Numbered from the stretch's first letter, positions 9,164-19,010 are shown. The stretch: 64,000 nucleotides of DNA from an uncultured Clostridia bacterium (GCA_904419075.1 CAJFQM010000005.1:62001-126000); one strand, 5' to 3'. Notes: generated from the letters alone by a model not told the origin. Numbers and translations are program-made.

Positions 9164-10786
9164 ATGAACTATGTCAATTTGAGCGTCCTGTTTCTCTCCG
9201 TATCCACGGGTGTATTTATCGGCGCGCTGGTCGCTGCAATAGTGGTATTTGCCGCAGCGGGCGCTTTTGTAGGTTATACAATCTATAAGAAAAATACCGA
9301 AAAGAAAGTCGGCGAAGCGGGCGAACGCGTCCGCAAGATTATCGGCGATGCTGAGGCGGAGGCGGGCCAGATCAAGGCCGATGCGCAGGCGGAAAGTAAG
9401 CGTGCTTTGAAAGAGGCGCTGCTTGAAGCGAAGGAACAGGACTTAAAATTAAGAAACGAATTTGAACGCGAAACCAAAGAGAAGAAGGCCGAAATCCAGA
9501 AAATGGAACAGCGTATCACGCAGAAAGAGGATGCGCTCGATAAAAAGACCGAGGCTTTGGAACAGCAAAAAAGCAACCTTCTCAAAAAGGAAGAAGAGAT
9601 TCAGAAATTACAGGAAAAAATCAGTTCCCAGCATGAGCTCATGGTGCAGGAACTCGAAAAGGTCGCACAGCTCACCCGCGAGGAGGCCAAGCGTCTTTTG
9701 ACGGAGGAAATCCTCGATTCTACCCGCCACGACGTCGCCGTGCAGGTGCGCAATATGGAACAGCAGGCCAAGGACGAGGCGGACATCAACGCAAAGAAAA
9801 TTATCGCGCTGGCCATTCAGAAATGTGCGGCGGATCAGGCTTCAGAGTTGACGGTCTCCGTCGTTCCGCTTCCCAACGATGATATGAAAGCGCGCATTAT
9901 CGGCCGAGAGGGGAGAAATATCCGTGCGCTCGAAAATGCTACGGGCATAGAGCTCATTATCGACGATACGCCCGAGGTTGTCATACTTTCCGGGTTTGAC
10001 CCCGTGCGCAGAGAAATTGCAAAAATTTCGTTGGAACGGCTGATTGCCGACGGCAGAATCCATCCTGCGAGAATCGAAGAGACGGTGGAAAAGGTCTCTA
10101 AGGAAATTGATCTGCAAATTAAAGAAGCGGGAGAAGCCGCCGTGTTCGAGCAAGGAATTTTCGGGCTTCATCCCGAACTGATCAAGCTCATCGGCCGTTT
10201 GAAATTCAGAACCAGCTATGGTCAAAACGTCTATAAACATTCCATGGAAGTAGCTACTTTGGCGGGGCAGATGGCCGCAGAACTCGGCCTTGACGTCAAT
10301 TTTGCTAAACGTGCGGGACTTCTTCACGATATCGGAAAAGCGGTCGATCAGGAACAGGAAGGCACGCATATCCAAATCGGTGCGGACCTCGCAAAGAAAT
10401 ACAAGGAAAATGCGAATATCGTCAATGCCATTATGGCGCATCACGGCGACGTGGAGCCCAAGACGATAGAAGCTGTTCTCATTCAGGCAGCCGACGCGAT
10501 TTCCGGGGCTCGTCCCGGAGCCAGAAGGGAGACGGGTACCAATTACGTCAAGAGACTGGAAAAGCTCGAAGAAATCGCCTCCGGCTTTGCGGGCGTGGAA
10601 AAGAGCTATGCGATTCAGGCGGGAAGAGAAATCCGCGTCATGGTCAAACCCGAACAAGTGGATGACGCTCAGGCGCTTTTCCTTGCAAAAGATATCGCGA
10701 AAAAGATCGAGACCGAGCTCGAATATCCTGGACAAATCAAAGTGAACGTCATTCGTGAATTCCGCAGCGTGGAATATGCGAAGTGA
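9164..10786 (+). CDS. rny: ribonuclease Y
   Basis: Membrane-anchored endoribonuclease that starts mRNA decay in many Gram-positives. 540 residues, slightly above the usual ~520. Order: N-terminal transmembrane helix (residues ~10-42), a long charged coiled coil (~45-210), a KH RNA-binding domain with the GREGRNIR loop (~245-251), and an HD metal-dependent phosphodiesterase domain with LLHDIGKA (~387-394) and AHHGDVE. The conserved ARPGARRET follows. RBS AGGAGG is just upstream of the ATG. It is probably monocistronic, with its own promoter and a hairpin after it. The window also encodes RNase J, the usual decay partner. Confidence 0.97.
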   Translation: MNYVNLSVLFLSVSTGVFIGALVAAIVVFAAAGAFVGYTIYKKNTEKKVGEAGERVRKIIGDAEAEAGQIKADAQAESKRALKEALLEAKEQDLKLRNEFERETKEKKAEIQKMEQRITQKEDALDKKTEALEQQKSNLLKKEEEIQKLQEKISSQHELMVQELEKVAQLTREEAKRLLTEEILDSTRHDVAVQVRNMEQQAKDEADINAKKIIALAIQKCAADQASELTVSVVPLPNDDMKARIIGREGRNIRALENATGIELIIDDTPEVVILSGFDPVRREIAKISLERLIADGRIHPARIEETVEKVSKEIDLQIKEAGEAAVFEQGIFGLHPELIKLIGRLKFRTSYGQNVYKHSMEVATLAGQMAAELGLDVNFAKRAGLLHDIGKAVDQEQEGTHIQIGADLAKKYKENANIVNAIMAHHGDVEPKTIEAVLIQAADAISGARPGARRETGTNYVKRLEKLEEIASGFAGVEKSYAIQAGREIRVMVKPEQVDDAQALFLAKDIAKKIETELEYPGQIKVNVIREFRSVEYAK

Positions 10787-10829
10787 CAAAAATATTTGGA
10801 ATCATTAAAAAGGAAACAGAAATATGTAG

Positions 10830-10880
10830 AAATTCCCTTTCCGTAAATGCAAAGAAAAGAGCATGCGGAAAGGGAATTTT
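10830..10880 (+). terminator. long hairpin between rny and the alpha-galactosidase gene
   Basis: A 14-bp inverted repeat (10830-10843 and 10866-10879) with an inner ATGC/GCAT pairing. The T tract is only four bases, so termination may be partial. It ends 22 bases before the next start codon and could also act as an operator or attenuator for the galactosidase gene. Confidence 0.6.
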
Positions 10881-10901
10881 ACTTCTCGGAGGGGAAATAT
10901 C

Positions 10902-13049
10902 ATGATTATCGAACAGGGAGAATATCTCCATTTACAAGGCAAAAATATCTCGTATATTCTTCGGATACACGAAGCGGGATATCTTTTACACCATTATTTT
11001 GGAAAAAAACTGAGACCGAACGATTATACCTCATATCCTGCGTGGCATCGTTCCTTTTACACCTACAATTCCGACAAAGTATTTTTGGAGGGCGAGTGCC
11101 AGGAATATCCCACCTTCGGCTATATCGACTTGAAACTTCCCGCTTTGAAAGCGTCCGAAAAGGGAAAAACGGCGATTTTTTCGTTCAAATATAAGCGCCA
11201 CGAAATCAAGGAGGGAAAACCCGATTTGCCCGGACTCCCTTCCTCCAAGGCCAACGGTGCAAACTGTCAGACTCTCGTCGTCGTATTGTCCGACGAGGCA
11301 TACGGGATTGAGGCCGAACTTTCCTATACCGTATTCGACGATTCCGATATTATCGCGCGCAGCGTAAAAATTATTAACGCAGGCAAAGATATGCTCAGGC
11401 TGGAAAAAGTATTTTCCTGTTCTTTGGATGTTGCGGGAAAAACCGCTTCGGAAACGGATCTTGTCTTTTTGGGCGGAACGTATGGGGAGGAACGGAAAAT
11501 CAAGCGCCGCTCTCTTTGTCAGGGAATTTCCGAAATCGGAAGTATGACGGGCGAAAGCAGTCATTATCTCAATCCGTTTATAGCGCTTTGCGACAGATCC
11601 GCAGACAGAAATAAGGGCGACGTTTCGGGCTTCATGCTGGTGTATAGCGGAAATCACCGTTTTCAGGTGAATGTGGATTCTTACGATAAAATTCGGGTGA
11701 TGTGCGGAATCCACGACGGGGATTTCGCTTGGGATTTGCAACCGGGAGAAAGTTTTGTTTCGCCCGAATGTCTTTTAGGCTTTTCCGAAGAGGGATTGAA
11801 CGGAATAGGGCATTGTTACCACGATTTTCTCAACGGACATATTTTGCCGCAAAGATTTATGGATGTTCCCCGTCCCGTCTTGATCAATAGCTGGGAAAGC
11901 ACGTATTTTGACTTTGACGAGCAGAAATTATTGAATATTGCAAAACACGCGAAAGAGGCGGGGATAGAACTGTTTGTCCTCGACGACGGCTGGTTCGGTA
12001 AGCGTAACGACGATACATGCTCTTTGGGGGACTGGTCTCCCAATTTGGAAAAATTGCCCGACGGAGTGGAAGGATTGGCGAAAAAGGTCAATGCGCTCGG
12101 AATGAAATTCGGTATCTGGGTAGAACCGGAAATGATAAGTCCCCGCAGCGATCTCGCCGAAAAGAATCCGGACTTTGCGATTTCCTGTGCCCGCCGCGAA
12201 CCTGCTTTATCCCGAAATCAGCAGGTGCTCGATCTCACAAATCCCGAAGTAGTCGCTTTTGTGAAAGACTTCCTCGATAAATTGCTTTCTTCCGCGGATA
12301 TTTCTTATATTAAATGGGATATGAACCGCCCGCTTTCCGAGGTTCCGGAGCCAGGATTCGTCCATCGATACTATCTCGGCCTTTACGATATCCTCGGATT
12401 TATAACCGAAAAATATCCTCACGTGTTATTTGAAGGCTGTTCGGGGGGAGGCGGCCGTTTTGATGCGGGAATGCTCTGTTACTCTCCTCAGATATGGGCA
12501 AGTGACGATTCCGACGCCATAGAACGACTTCAAATTCAGGAGGGAACCGCGCTTTGTTATCCGCTCAGCACGATCGGAGCGCATGTCACAATATGTCCGA
12601 ATCATCAGGTGGGACGCATAACGCCGCTTTCCACCCGCGCGAATATTGCTACGTTCGGAACATTCGGCTACGAACTCGATGTCGCCCGACTTTCCGATGC
12701 GGAAAAAGGAGAAATAAAAAAACAAATCGAGCGTTATCACCGTTTGGAAATGCTCGTTCGCAAAGGAGATTTTTCCGTCTTGCGTTCTGTGTATGACGGG
12801 GGACTGACTGCCTGGCAGGTCACTTCGAAAGACAAGAGTCATGTGCTTGTACTCGTTGTCAGAGCATTTACGTCTTTTAATATGCCGCGTCCTGAAATTC
12901 GGCTCAAAGACCTTGAAGCTGATTTTCTCTATACGGATACGGAGACGGGTAAAAAATATTATGGAGACGAATTGATGTATAAAGGCTTTTTGGCCGAACC
13001 GGAATATAGAGATTTTTCCTCTCTTTTAATAGAATTTATACGGAAATAA
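10902..13049 (+). CDS. alpha-galactosidase, glycoside hydrolase family 36
   Basis: Releases terminal alpha-galactose from raffinose-type oligosaccharides. 715 residues, the size of large GH36 enzymes. Layout: N-terminal beta-sandwich (~1-320), then the catalytic barrel. The nucleophile Asp is in KWDMNRPL (~residue 473), the substrate-binding loop is CSGGGGRFDAGML, and the general acid Asp is in WASDDSDA (~residue 535). LDDGWFGKRNDD matches the family. There is no signal peptide, so it acts in the cytoplasm. I chose this ATG over one 13 codons upstream because GGAGGGG sits 8 bases before it and the upstream ATG lies inside the hairpin. No sugar transporter or regulator is adjacent. Confidence 0.93.
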   Translation: MIIEQGEYLHLQGKNISYILRIHEAGYLLHHYFGKKLRPNDYTSYPAWHRSFYTYNSDKVFLEGECQEYPTFGYIDLKLPALKASEKGKTAIFSFKYKRHEIKEGKPDLPGLPSSKANGANCQTLVVVLSDEAYGIEAELSYTVFDDSDIIARSVKIINAGKDMLRLEKVFSCSLDVAGKTASETDLVFLGGTYGEERKIKRRSLCQGISEIGSMTGESSHYLNPFIALCDRSADRNKGDVSGFMLVYSGNHRFQVNVDSYDKIRVMCGIHDGDFAWDLQPGESFVSPECLLGFSEEGLNGIGHCYHDFLNGHILPQRFMDVPRPVLINSWESTYFDFDEQKLLNIAKHAKEAGIELFVLDDGWFGKRNDDTCSLGDWSPNLEKLPDGVEGLAKKVNALGMKFGIWVEPEMISPRSDLAEKNPDFAISCARREPALSRNQQVLDLTNPEVVAFVKDFLDKLLSSADISYIKWDMNRPLSEVPEPGFVHRYYLGLYDILGFITEKYPHVLFEGCSGGGGRFDAGMLCYSPQIWASDDSDAIERLQIQEGTALCYPLSTIGAHVTICPNHQVGRITPLSTRANIATFGTFGYELDVARLSDAEKGEIKKQIERYHRLEMLVRKGDFSVLRSVYDGGLTAWQVTSKDKSHVLVLVVRAFTSFNMPRPEIRLKDLEADFLYTDTETGKKYYGDELMYKGFLAEPEYRDFSSLLIEFIRK

Positions 13050-13056
13050 ATTCTCC

Positions 13057-13082
13057 GCCACCCGCCTTTTACGGCGGGTGGC
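13057..13082. terminator. strong GC hairpin after the GH36 gene
   Basis: A perfect 10-bp stem GCCACCCGCC/GGCGGGTGGC with a 6-base loop, seven bases after the stop. No T tract follows at once, so it may work as an RNA 3'-end stabiliser rather than a canonical terminator. Confidence 0.6.
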
Positions 13083-13166
13083 GCCTGATAAAATTTTCTT
13101 TAAAATGAAGGAATTCGGTTTTGGAAAAATTTTTGCGGGAATTTTCAAAAAATACCCTTTTTCGAC

Positions 13167-13195
13167 TTGACAATAACGGCGTTTTTAACTATAAT
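13167..13195 (+). promoter_or_regulatory. perfect consensus sigma-A promoter for tRNA-Thr
   Basis: TTGACA (13167-13172), 17-bp spacer, TATAAT (13190-13195): both hexamers and the spacing are exact consensus. Transcription would start near 13202, giving a ~64-nt 5' leader before the mature tRNA. Confidence 0.92.
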
Positions 13196-13210
13196 AACGT
13201 AGTAACTCAA

Positions 13211-13254
13211 TCGGGGTTAGGCAGGTACTGAATATGAGAGCGCGTTGCCCCCGA
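13211..13254 (+). other. hairpin in the pre-tRNA 5' leader
   Basis: TCGGGG (13211-13216) can pair with CCCCGA (13249-13254), and an inner GGCA/TGCC pairing is possible. It lies between the promoter and tRNA-Thr, so it would be removed by RNase P. It could be only a folded leader. Confidence 0.4.
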
Positions 13255-13265
13255 AGAAGTCTTTT

Positions 13266-13341
<76 letters not shown>

Positions 13342-13349
13342 TGGTCAGC

Positions 13350-13381
13350 GGAGCGACGTGTCGTCACGTCGTTCCTTTTTT
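13350..13381 (+). terminator. intrinsic terminator after tRNA-Thr
   Basis: Stem GGAGCGACGTG/CACGTCGTTCC with loop TCGT and six Ts. It ends just 23 bases before the M42 peptidase start, so that gene relies on read-through or an unrecognised promoter. Confidence 0.9.
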
Positions 13382-13403
13382 CGTTTCTGAAAGGAGTTTG
13401 CAG

Positions 13404-14441
13404 ATGAAAGCGGAGAATTATAAGAGTTTTATTCTTTCCACGCTGAAAGAAATTATGTCCGTAGACAGTCCCACGGGGTTTTCTGCGGCTATCAATCAAA
13501 AATTGACGGAAATACTTTCGTCGCTCGGCTATGCGGCGAAAGAATCGAATAAGCGGCTGATAAAAGTTTCCGTTCCCGGTAACGATCGGAAGAAAAAGGT
13601 TGCCGTATCCGCGCACGTCGATACGTTGGGAGCTCTCGTCCGAAGCATTTCGGCCGACGGAAAAATCCGCTTTACCCGTTTGGGCGGTCCCGTTCTTCCT
13701 ACTTTTGACGGGGAATATTGCCGCATTTATGCGGACGGGGGAAGAGTGTATACGGGTACATTTTTATCCAATTCTTGTTCCTGTCATGTCTATAGAGACG
13801 CGGGAACTTTGGAGCGTAACGAAAATACGATGTATGTACGTCTCGACGAAGAAGTCAATTCCGCTTCGGACGTAAAGTCGCTCGGTATCCGCACGGGAAG
13901 TCTGATCGCGCTCGATCCAAAAACCACGGTGACGGAAAGCGGGTTTATCAAATCGAGATTTCTCGACGATAAGGCGGGGAGCACCTGCCTTTTGACGGTA
14001 TTGGCCGCTATGAAGCAAGAGGGAAAAACGCCCGCCTGCGATGTCGATTTCTATTTTACCAACTATGAAGAGGTCGGTCACGGTGCGGCTACCGTCGGCG
14101 GAGATGCCGCAGAGCTTTTGGCGGTAGATATGGGGTGTGTCGGAGCGGATCTCGAATGTAAAGAAACGCAGGTTTCGATATGCGTCAAAGACGGTCACGG
14201 GCCTTACGACTATGAAATGGTGGAACGGTTGATTGCGCTTGCAAAAGAAAGAAAAATCGACTATGCGGCGGACGTCTATCCCTATTACGGATCGGATGTC
14301 GGAGCGGCGTGGAGTGCGGGCGCGGACGTCAAAGGCGGACTGATCGGTCCCGGTGTACATGCTTCTCACGGCATGGAGCGCACGCATATCAAAGGGCTTT
14401 ATGCGACGATAGATCTTTTGTTTGCCTATCTCGGTCTTTGA
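13404..14441 (+). CDS. M42 family metallopeptidase
   Basis: Cobalt/zinc aminopeptidase of the glutamyl aminopeptidase/FrvX type, cytosolic, finishing peptide breakdown. 345 residues, the family size. Metal-binding and catalytic landmarks: SAHVDTLG (His and Asp), RFLDDKAG (bridging Asp), the catalytic Glu in NYEEVGHG, AVDMGCVG, and a His near the end in HASHGMERTH. The ATG has AAAGGAG seven bases before it. Reading further upstream in frame would run through tRNA-Thr, so a longer start is rejected. It begins a run of close genes (M42, Nudix, aroK, panE-like, DUF445). Confidence 0.93.
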   Translation: MKAENYKSFILSTLKEIMSVDSPTGFSAAINQKLTEILSSLGYAAKESNKRLIKVSVPGNDRKKKVAVSAHVDTLGALVRSISADGKIRFTRLGGPVLPTFDGEYCRIYADGGRVYTGTFLSNSCSCHVYRDAGTLERNENTMYVRLDEEVNSASDVKSLGIRTGSLIALDPKTTVTESGFIKSRFLDDKAGSTCLLTVLAAMKQEGKTPACDVDFYFTNYEEVGHGAATVGGDAAELLAVDMGCVGADLECKETQVSICVKDGHGPYDYEMVERLIALAKERKIDYAADVYPYYGSDVGAAWSAGADVKGGLIGPGVHASHGMERTHIKGLYATIDLLFAYLGL

Positions 14442-14453
14442 GGAAAACGATTT

Positions 14454-14855
14454 ATGAAAAAACACGTGAAAGTCGCGGCGGGGCTCGTATTTGAAAAGGG
14501 ACGGATTTTTGCGACGAAGAGAGGGGAGAGCCCTTATTCCTATCTTGCTCATAAGTATGAGTTTCCGGGCGGAAAAATCGAACCCGGAGAAAGCGGCCCT
14601 GATACCGTGAAACGCGAGTTGAAAGAAGAGCTTTCTCTCGATGTGAAGGTCGGCGGCCTGTTTGCGGCGACGACTTTCGAATATCCCGATTTTATCGTGA
14701 CGCTCTCCGTCTACGAATGCGAAATGTTGTCCGATTTTGTCCTCAACGAGCATGAAAGTTATGCTTGGCTTGCGCCGTCCGAGCTCAATCCCGAGGAATG
14801 GGCGCCTGCCGATGCGGACATGATAGAAACGCTGAAACGGGTGTTCGGAGAATAG
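14454..14855 (+). CDS. Nudix hydrolase, MutT-like
   Basis: Probable nucleoside-triphosphate pyrophosphohydrolase that cleans up oxidised nucleotides such as 8-oxo-dGTP. 133 residues, typical of MutT. The Nudix box runs GGKIEPGES...RELKEELSL at about residues 40-62; the canonical Gly near its end is Ser. The early AAGLVFEKGRIFATKRGE strand and the late YAWLAPSEL loop also match MutT. It begins 12 bases after the M42 stop. It lacks the HIT or PGAM domains found fused in some homologues. Substrate specificity cannot be read from sequence. Confidence 0.9.
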   Translation: MKKHVKVAAGLVFEKGRIFATKRGESPYSYLAHKYEFPGGKIEPGESGPDTVKRELKEELSLDVKVGGLFAATTFEYPDFIVTLSVYECEMLSDFVLNEHESYAWLAPSELNPEEWAPADADMIETLKRVFGE

Positions 14856-14881
14856 GGGAAACAATATTCAAGGGACTATTT

Positions 14882-15379
14882 ATGGATAATATCATTTTGA
14901 TAGGAATGCCTGCGGTCGGAAAGAGTACCGTTGGCGTATTGCTGGCAAAGGCGGTCGGTTACGGATTTGTCGACAGCGATCTGGTCATTCAGTCGCGCGA
15001 AGGACGGCTTTTGAGCCGTATCATCGCGGAAGAGGGAATCGATCGTTTCCTCGAAATAGAAGGAAAGATCAATGCGGAATTATGCGTAGACAGGTGCGTC
15101 ATCGCAACGGGCGGGAGCGTGATTTATAACGAAAAAGCGATGCGTCATCTCAAAGAAATAGGACGGATCGTCTATTTGAAAATTTCCCTCGAAGAGCTTG
15201 AACGTCGCCTTTCCGATTTGACGGGGCGCGGGGTTGCGATTCGGGAGGGATATACGTTGAAAGACTTATACGACGAGCGGGCTCCCCTGTACGAGAAATA
15301 TGCCGACGTGACCGCCGATCTCGACGGAAAGGATATTTCTGCGGCCCTCAATGAGATTTTGGAGGCTTTGGTTTCATGA
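14882..15379 (+). CDS. aroK: shikimate kinase
   Basis: Phosphorylates shikimate at the 3-OH in the chorismate pathway. 165 residues. Walker A GMPAVGKST is at residues 8-16, the shikimate-binding DSD at ~32-34, and ATGGSV at ~79-84, where most enzymes have GGG. The start is the ATG that opens MDNIILIGMPAVGKST; the RBS (AAGGGA) is weak. The stop overlaps the next gene by 4 bp. No other aromatic-pathway genes are near, so it sits apart from the aro cluster. Confidence 0.9.
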   Translation: MDNIILIGMPAVGKSTVGVLLAKAVGYGFVDSDLVIQSREGRLLSRIIAEEGIDRFLEIEGKINAELCVDRCVIATGGSVIYNEKAMRHLKEIGRIVYLKISLEELERRLSDLTGRGVAIREGYTLKDLYDERAPLYEKYADVTADLDGKDISAALNEILEALVS

Positions 15380-16416
15380 GAATTGCTGTGTACGGTGCGG
15401 GCGCGATGGGAACGGTACTCGGCGCGCTTTTGGCTCGGTCGGGGGCGGACGTCGATTTGATCAGCCGGAACCGCCCGCATATCGAGGCGATGAAGGAACG
15501 CGGAGCTCGCCTGTATTGGAAAACGGAGGAGCGCGAGACAAAGCAGCAGGTTTGCGCGCTTTTACCCGAAGAAATGAAAGGGAAATACGACGTTGTATTT
15601 CTGATGACCAAACAGAGAGAAAACCGACAGATTGCCGCCTTTTTGAAAGATTATCTTTCGGCCGAAGGAATCGTCTGCACCGCACAGAACGGATTTCCCG
15701 AAGAATCGGTCGCGGAAGTTTTGGGCGCGGAGAAAACCTACGGCGCCGTCGCGGCCTGGGGCGCCAATTTTATCGGGGAAGGAAAAGTGGAAGTTACTTC
15801 CGCGCCCGAAGCGATGTCGGTGGAAATCGGAAGCTATTCGGGCGGGGGGGAAAAACTCGATTCGCTGGAAAAACTTCTCAGACCGATCGGAGAGATTGTC
15901 AAAAATCCCGATTTCGTGAAAAGGACGGAAAACCTCGTCGGCAGCCGATGGAGTAAACTTTCGATAAACGCTGCCTTTTCCGGGCTTTCCGTGCTCACGG
16001 GATTAACGTTCGGGGAACTCGCCCGAAGAAGGAAATCCAAAAGAATCGCATTGGGAATTTTAAGAGAGTGTTTTGCGGTTGCGGCAGCCGCGGGGGTAAA
16101 ATTGGAAAAGCTGCAAGGCCACGATATGGAAAAATTGCTCGGCGGCAGCGGATTTTTTGCGAGACTCCGTGCGGCCTTTCTGCTTCCGATTGCCATGAAG
16201 AAACACGCGAAACTGCGTTCGGGAATGCTGAGAGACGTTCAAAGCGGCAGAAAGTGCGAAATCGATTACATCGACGGCGCCGTGAGCCGCTGCGGAGACA
16301 AATACAGCGTGGACACGCCCCTTTGCGACAAGGTGACGGAAATCGTCCACGGAATAGAAAACGGACTTTACGAAACCACTTACGGGAACGTCGATTTCTT
16401 CGACGGACAATATTGA
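15376..16416 (+). CDS. panE: 2-dehydropantoate 2-reductase family protein
   Basis: NADPH-dependent reductase that makes pantoate from ketopantoate for coenzyme A. 346 residues, slightly longer than the ~300 usual. The N-terminal Rossmann domain has AVYGAGAMGTVLGALLA (residues ~4-20) with SRNR for the NADPH phosphate, and the conserved Lys is likely in LMTKQRE (~residue 78). The C-terminal helical ApbA_C domain includes SRWSKLSINAAFSG. It overlaps aroK by 4 bp. ApbA/PanE paralogues with other ketoacid substrates are common, so the pantothenate role is probable, not certain. Confidence 0.8.
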   Translation: MRIAVYGAGAMGTVLGALLARSGADVDLISRNRPHIEAMKERGARLYWKTEERETKQQVCALLPEEMKGKYDVVFLMTKQRENRQIAAFLKDYLSAEGIVCTAQNGFPEESVAEVLGAEKTYGAVAAWGANFIGEGKVEVTSAPEAMSVEIGSYSGGGEKLDSLEKLLRPIGEIVKNPDFVKRTENLVGSRWSKLSINAAFSGLSVLTGLTFGELARRRKSKRIALGILRECFAVAAAAGVKLEKLQGHDMEKLLGGSGFFARLRAAFLLPIAMKKHAKLRSGMLRDVQSGRKCEIDYIDGAVSRCGDKYSVDTPLCDKVTEIVHGIENGLYETTYGNVDFFDGQY

Positions 16417-16418
16417 AA

Positions 16419-17315
16419 ATGGATATTTTTCTGCATTATATCTTGCCGCCTTTGGTCGGCGCGCTGATCGGTTATATTACAAATTGGATAGCCGTAAAAA
16501 TGCTTTTTCGGCCTCTTTATCCGAAATATCTCGGAAAATGGAGACTTCCCTTTACTCCGGGAATTATCCCCCGCCGAAAGGACGCTTTGGCGAAAGCGAT
16601 CGGGCGGGCCGTGGGCGAAGAATTGCTGACGAAAGAAGATATTCAAAGAGCTTTCTTGGGTGAGGAAAAACGTTCCGCGCTGATAAAAAAGTGGGCGGAC
16701 GTTTTGGAGAACTTCTCCGGGCAGGATATACGCGCTTTATCGGAAAAGTCCTTTTCTAAGAACGTATTCGACGAAAAACGCGAGGCTTTGGCAAAAAAAT
16801 TGTCTTTGAAAGCCGCTTCTGCGCTTTCGGAAATGAAGATAGGCGAGACGGTTGCGGAGCTCGCGGGAGACGCGGTTCTCGAAAAGATAAAAAGTTCTCC
16901 GCTCGGCATGTTCGTGGGGGAAGGCATGGTTCGTTCCGTCGCGGGAACGCTCGCCGACAAAGTAGACGAATATATCGAGTTGCACGGTCAGAAAAAATTA
17001 TTTCCTTTCGTGGACGATCAACTGACGGTGCTTTCCGAAACTCCTACGGGGAAAATTGCGGAAACTGTCGGATTTACCCGCTCCGACGCCGAAAAAATCA
17101 TCGGAAAATTGTACGATGAAGCATTGCTTCCCGCCATAGGAGAGGCCTCGGCCGCTTTTGACGTCTCGGCGGAGGTAGAAAAGAAAATTTCTTCGATGGA
17201 CGTGAAAGAATTGGAAAAACTTTGTCTGTCCGTCATGAAAAAGGAACTCAACGCCATTACTTGGCTGGGCGGGCTGATCGGTTTTGTGCTCGGCCTTGTC
17301 AATATATTTCTTTGA
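16419..17315 (+). CDS. DUF445 family membrane protein
   Basis: 298 residues, function unknown. The family signature is at the N-terminus: a hydrophobic helix with GALIGYITNWIAVKMLFRP, then FTPGIIPRRKDALAKAIGRAVGEELLT. A long charged helical middle follows, then a second hydrophobic segment at the C-terminus with WLGGLIGFVLGLVNIFL. Both ends are therefore probably in the membrane with a helical domain between them, as in YheB-like proteins. It starts two bases after the panE-like stop. I rejected a longer in-frame reading that overlaps the upstream gene by 350 bases. Confidence 0.85.
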   Translation: MDIFLHYILPPLVGALIGYITNWIAVKMLFRPLYPKYLGKWRLPFTPGIIPRRKDALAKAIGRAVGEELLTKEDIQRAFLGEEKRSALIKKWADVLENFSGQDIRALSEKSFSKNVFDEKREALAKKLSLKAASALSEMKIGETVAELAGDAVLEKIKSSPLGMFVGEGMVRSVAGTLADKVDEYIELHGQKKLFPFVDDQLTVLSETPTGKIAETVGFTRSDAEKIIGKLYDEALLPAIGEASAAFDVSAEVEKKISSMDVKELEKLCLSVMKKELNAITWLGGLIGFVLGLVNIFL

Positions 17316-17342
17316 AAATAAAATCATAACGGAAGGTAAAAC

Positions 17343-18983
17343 ATGGATCTGAACAAACTTGCGGATATTCTCATTCCCGACGAAAATGCAAAAACGCCGG
17401 ATTATTACGAAAAACTCTATCCCGAAAGAGCGCTTCCGAAAGGCGCGGAAGTAACCCGTTTGGCGCCCAGTCCGACGGGCTTCATGCACCTCGGAAATCT
17501 GTACGTCGCCATCGCGAACGAACGTATAGCGCACCAGAGCGGCGGCGTATTTTATCTCCGAATCGAAGATACCGACGAAAAGAGAAAAGTGGAAGGCGCG
17601 GTGGAGGTGATACACTCGTCTTTGAAATATTTCGGTATCGAATTTGACGAAGGGGCAGATCTTTCGGGCGATTACGGGCCGTATTATCAGCGTCGGCGTG
17701 CAGAAATTTATCACGCTTACGCAAAAGAGCTGATCAGAAAAGGTCTCGCTTATCCTTGCTTCTGCACGGAGGAGGATCTGGAAAAAACGCGGGAGTATCA
17801 GACGGAAAATAAACTGCTTCCCGGGTATTACGGCGAATTTGCAAAGTGCCGAAACCTTACGGAAGAGGAAATTTATGCCAACCTTGCGGCGGGCAAGCCC
17901 TATGTGATCCGTTTGAAATCACAGGGGGACGTCGAGAAAAAGTCCGTTTTCCACGATGCCGTGAAAGGGGATATCACCGTGACGGAAAATAATCAGGACG
18001 TCGTCATTCTGAAATCGGACGGAATTCCTACCTACCATTTTGCTCACGCGATCGATGACCACTTCATGCGCACTACATTGGTAATTCGTGGCGAAGAATG
18101 GCTTTCGTCCCTGCCCATTCACATCGAACTTTTTAAGGTGCTCGGGTTCCGTCTGCCGAAATACGGGCACAATTGTTCCATTCAGAAAATGGACGGGGAT
18201 ACGAGACGCAAACTTTCCAAACGAAAGGATCCCGAAGCCTCCCTTACCTTCTATCGGGAACAGGGATACCATCCCTTGGCGGTCAAAACGTATATGATGA
18301 CGCTCCTCAATTCCAATTTTGAGGAATGGATGTTAAAATTCCCCGGCAAACCGTTGGAAGAGTTCAAGTATTCCATCGGAAAAATGGGCAAGAGCGGCGC
18401 CCTGTTCGATATTCTCAAACTCAACGACATTTCCAAATTAGTTCTTTCGGGACTTTCCGAGGAAGAAATGTTCGATTTTCTGAAAGGTTGGGCCGATACC
18501 TACGGTTCCGAAGCGGAAAGAGGATATTTTTCGGATAAAGAATATATGCTCAAAGTTCTTGCTCTCTGTATGGGAACGGGAGGCAAGAAACGTCGCAAGG
18601 ATTTTATTTTTGCGAAACAGGCCGTCGGTATGATTTCATATTTCTTCGATTCTTCGTTCGCGCCCGAATATTCCTATCGTTTCGACACGGCTCTCGTCAA
18701 AACGATTTTGAAGGATTTCAGCGACGTTTATTCCTATGAGGACGACGCGTCGACATGGTTTGAGAAGGTCAAGGAGGTCGCTTCCAAAAACGGCTTTGCG
18801 GCGGATATGAAGGCTTATAAACAAGATCCTTCGGCTTATCTGGGAAATGTATCGGATGTGGCGGAAATGCTCCGTATCGCAACGACGGGGCTCTCGAATA
18901 CGCCCGATCTTTGGACGATTATGCGTATTTTAGGAGCCGAGCGCACCGCTGCCCGCCTCGCTTCGGCGATGGAAGCTCTTTAA
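17343..18983 (+). CDS. gltX: glutamyl-tRNA synthetase
   Basis: Class I synthetase that charges tRNA-Glu and, if non-discriminating, also tRNA-Gln. 546 residues, about 60 longer than typical bacterial GltX. The catalytic Rossmann fold has the HIGH-type motif in PSPTGFMHLGN (~residues 42-52) and the KMSKS-type motif in RKLSKRKDPEAS (~283-294). An N-terminal segment of ~40 residues precedes the catalytic core, a form I recall from clostridial enzymes. The anticodon-binding helical domain follows. ATG with GGAAGG upstream. A terminator after it faces the convergent dap operon. Confidence 0.95.
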   Translation: MDLNKLADILIPDENAKTPDYYEKLYPERALPKGAEVTRLAPSPTGFMHLGNLYVAIANERIAHQSGGVFYLRIEDTDEKRKVEGAVEVIHSSLKYFGIEFDEGADLSGDYGPYYQRRRAEIYHAYAKELIRKGLAYPCFCTEEDLEKTREYQTENKLLPGYYGEFAKCRNLTEEEIYANLAAGKPYVIRLKSQGDVEKKSVFHDAVKGDITVTENNQDVVILKSDGIPTYHFAHAIDDHFMRTTLVIRGEEWLSSLPIHIELFKVLGFRLPKYGHNCSIQKMDGDTRRKLSKRKDPEASLTFYREQGYHPLAVKTYMMTLLNSNFEEWMLKFPGKPLEEFKYSIGKMGKSGALFDILKLNDISKLVLSGLSEEEMFDFLKGWADTYGSEAERGYFSDKEYMLKVLALCMGTGGKKRRKDFIFAKQAVGMISYFFDSSFAPEYSYRFDTALVKTILKDFSDVYSYEDDASTWFEKVKEVASKNGFAADMKAYKQDPSAYLGNVSDVAEMLRIATTGLSNTPDLWTIMRILGAERTAARLASAMEAL

Positions 18984-19010
18984 CTTGACGTGTTATAAAA
19001 AAGCAAATAG

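Noticed and set aside
16068-16418. Extended N-terminus for the DUF445 protein
   Set aside because: It overlaps the panE-like gene by 350 bases in another frame; the ATG at 16419 begins the family's conserved N-terminus.
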